Positions 63,107 through 64,000 of a DNA stretch of 64,000 nt are shown here, piece after piece. The translations under genes were made by a program, and so were the position numbers. The DNA comes from Halodesulfovibrio sp. MK-HDV. GTDB taxonomy: Bacteria > Desulfobacterota > Desulfovibrionia > Desulfovibrionales > Desulfovibrionaceae. Within the stretch, counting starts at the first letter, position 1. The number at the start of each line of letters is the position of its first letter. The stretch is taken from assembly GCF_009914765.1 (NCBI RefSeq), contig NZ_WYDS01000004.1, positions 98,029 through 162,028 on the forward strand, given 5' to 3'. The notes under the pieces were generated by a model that searched no databases, was not told the origin of the DNA, and saw nothing but the letters and a program-made list of their open reading frames with translations.

Positions 63107-63136
63107 GTATTTTCTTCCTAATGGAAACTAAAAATA
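63107..63136. promoter_or_regulatory. Inverted repeat upstream of tupA (operator candidate 2)
   Basis: On the minus strand TTTTTAGTTTCCATTAGGAA closely follows the plus-strand motif of copy 1 (TTTTTAGTCCTGATTAGGAA). The centre has TTCC / GGAA symmetry. Confidence 0.5.
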
Positions 63137-63246
63137 CCTGCTTATAAAATGACACAGATGAAAAAAACAATAATTACGCATTGATTTTGTTGAATTTAAT
63201 TATCTACTTTGGAAATAGATAACCATAGTTAACTATAACTTACAGC

Positions 63247-63280
63247 AAAAAAAGAGGACAGTGAAAAAATCACTGTCCTC
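63247..63280 (-). terminator. Terminator of the exported-protein gene at 63.3 kb
   Basis: GAGGACAGTGA / TCACTGTCCTC stem with a run of seven T on the minus strand. Confidence 0.92.
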
Positions 63281-63312
63281 AGATAGTTAAAAAAACGGGT
63301 CACCGGAATAAT

Positions 63313-63798
63313 TTATTCAAACAAGTAGCCATATTGCAAAGCAATTTGATCAGTCTTGTTTGCTACTGATGTTGCGAGCGCGGAGACGTTGTCTACTGTT
63401 ACAATACCGGTGTCCTGAGCGAGGTAGTATTTCAGATTGTTTGAGTTTTCAGAAAACACCCAGACAACACTATATACAGAACCAATTTTAGGGCGGTCTG
63501 CAAATTCAGACATGGTGGTGATTATTACTGTAATCTTCGGAACATCATCACCTGTCATTTTGAAGAGGCTAGATGTGTTGCATGCACTTTTAAGTTCAAA
63601 TGCAAGCATGGAACCGAGATTGTCTGCCCCTTTCTGCTCAACAAAAATAGGGGTAGTGCGCGATGTAACCACAGCAGGCGTGTCAGCCTTAGGTGCTGCG
63701 GGCTGCACTGTTTTAGCTGGTTTCGGGGCTTCTTCCGCAAAAGCAGGGATTGCTGCAAATGCAATGCAAATGAGTATGAAGCAGAGTAATTGTTTCAA
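63313..63798 (-). CDS. Small exported protein of unknown function
   Basis: A 161-residue protein with a signal peptide (KQLLCFILICIAFAAIPAFA), a Pro/Ala/Lys-rich linker (about 22-45) and a globular domain (about 48-161; SMLAFELKSACNTSSLFKM, KITVIITTMSEFADRP). The single Cys in the domain rules out an internal disulfide. I recognise no family. TTGAAAC and a GGAG site lie before the ATG. It is a single gene with a strong terminator. Confidence 0.78.
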   Translation of the reverse strand: MKQLLCFILICIAFAAIPAFAEEAPKPAKTVQPAAPKADTPAVVTSRTTPIFVEQKGADNLGSMLAFELKSACNTSSLFKMTGDDVPKITVIITTMSEFADRPKIGSVYSVVWVFSENSNNLKYYLAQDTGIVTVDNVSALATSVANKTDQIALQYGYLFE

Positions 63799-63877
63799 TT
63801 TATTCTCCTTATGTCGTTGCGCTACGTAGTATGAGATTGAGTAGCACGTACTATGAACGATGTCAGTTTGTCCGTGA

Positions 63878-64000
63878 TTAGCTGTGATCCGGTGTGCGGA
63901 TAAGCTGTACTAATGCAAGGGAAATACAAGATATTCCTGCTGCTGCAAGGAATGGGATTTTATAGTCCACCATCCAGAGCATACCGCCGAGGGCCGGAAC
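63878..64000 (-). CDS. Transporter C-terminus, probably major facilitator type (partial)
   Basis: The last 40 codons of a minus-strand gene that enters from the right edge. The sequence (PALGGMLWMVDYKIPFLAAA, then GISCISLALVQLI) looks like the final helix pair of a major-facilitator transporter with a short RTPDHS tail. The rest lies beyond the window, so the subfamily cannot be given. Confidence 0.7.
   Translation of the reverse strand, partial: VPALGGMLWMVDYKIPFLAAAGISCISLALVQLIRTPDHS

Overview
The window looks like chromosome from a marine sulfate reducer of the Desulfovibrionaceae, probably close to Halodesulfovibrio. This is inferred from the moderate GC content, a tetraheme cytochrome c beside a heme-binding chemoreceptor, a TupABC tungstate importer, SulP and TauE/SafE sulfur-anion carriers, a NifU/NifS pair and a dihydroxyacetone kinase fed by phosphotransfer proteins. 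I see no rRNA, tRNA, CRISPR array, phage or insertion sequence. Both ends of the window cut genes: a metal P-type ATPase on the left and a transporter of major-facilitator type on the right.

Layout. 0-10.6 kb: metal ATPase and a small HMA-type protein, SulP transporter, SAM methyltransferase, prepilin peptidase, sulfite-exporter-type carrier, membrane acyltransferase, EamA exporter. 10.9-15.2 kb: dhaK-dhaL-dhaM operon, in which DhaM carries HPr and a full-length Enzyme I-like region. 15.3-19.4 kb: structured leader, ArcD-type antiporter and AdiA arginine decarboxylase (acid or energy stress). 19.9-26.3 kb (minus strand): ADP-forming acyl-CoA synthetase, arsR-arsC, a 40-residue lipoprotein, a YitT protein, a candidate structured RNA and a LysE exporter divergent from a MocR regulator. 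27.8-32.2 kb: MinD/TadZ-like ATPase with a 56-residue membrane protein, then the cytochrome and chemoreceptor pair. 32.5-38.9 kb: a hypothetical gene, a tandem glycine riboswitch with no recognisable target gene, tgt, a stomatin/NfeD pair, an AsmA-like protein and a BPL_N-type protein. 39.2-45.1 kb: valS, cobA-hemD fusion, and a UDP-glucuronate decarboxylase gene broken by one extra T. 45.4-49.4 kb (minus): nifU-nifS then cysK-cysE, linking cysteine synthesis to Fe-S assembly. 49.6-55 kb: HD-GYP phosphodiesterase, 1.5 kb of AT-rich gene-free DNA, and an amino-acid ABC cassette with no ATPase. 55-64 kb: rhodanese, YihY, RlmN, exported protein, iron alcohol dehydrogenase, TupABC, exported protein and the transporter end.

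Cross-cutting features. Two related families of GC-rich, hairpin-forming intergenic repeats recur at least nine times and share a terminal core like CCGNCGGAGNCAAA. Both ABC operons have a hairpin terminator or attenuator between the binding-protein gene and a permease gene. Several genes have clear start codons well inside the longest reading frame, and these are used here. The least ordinary signals are the orphan glycine riboswitch, the candidate RNA near 25.3 kb, the two-state leader in front of cobA-hemD, the twin operator of the MocR/LysE pair, the paired inverted repeats upstream of tupA, and the repeat families.
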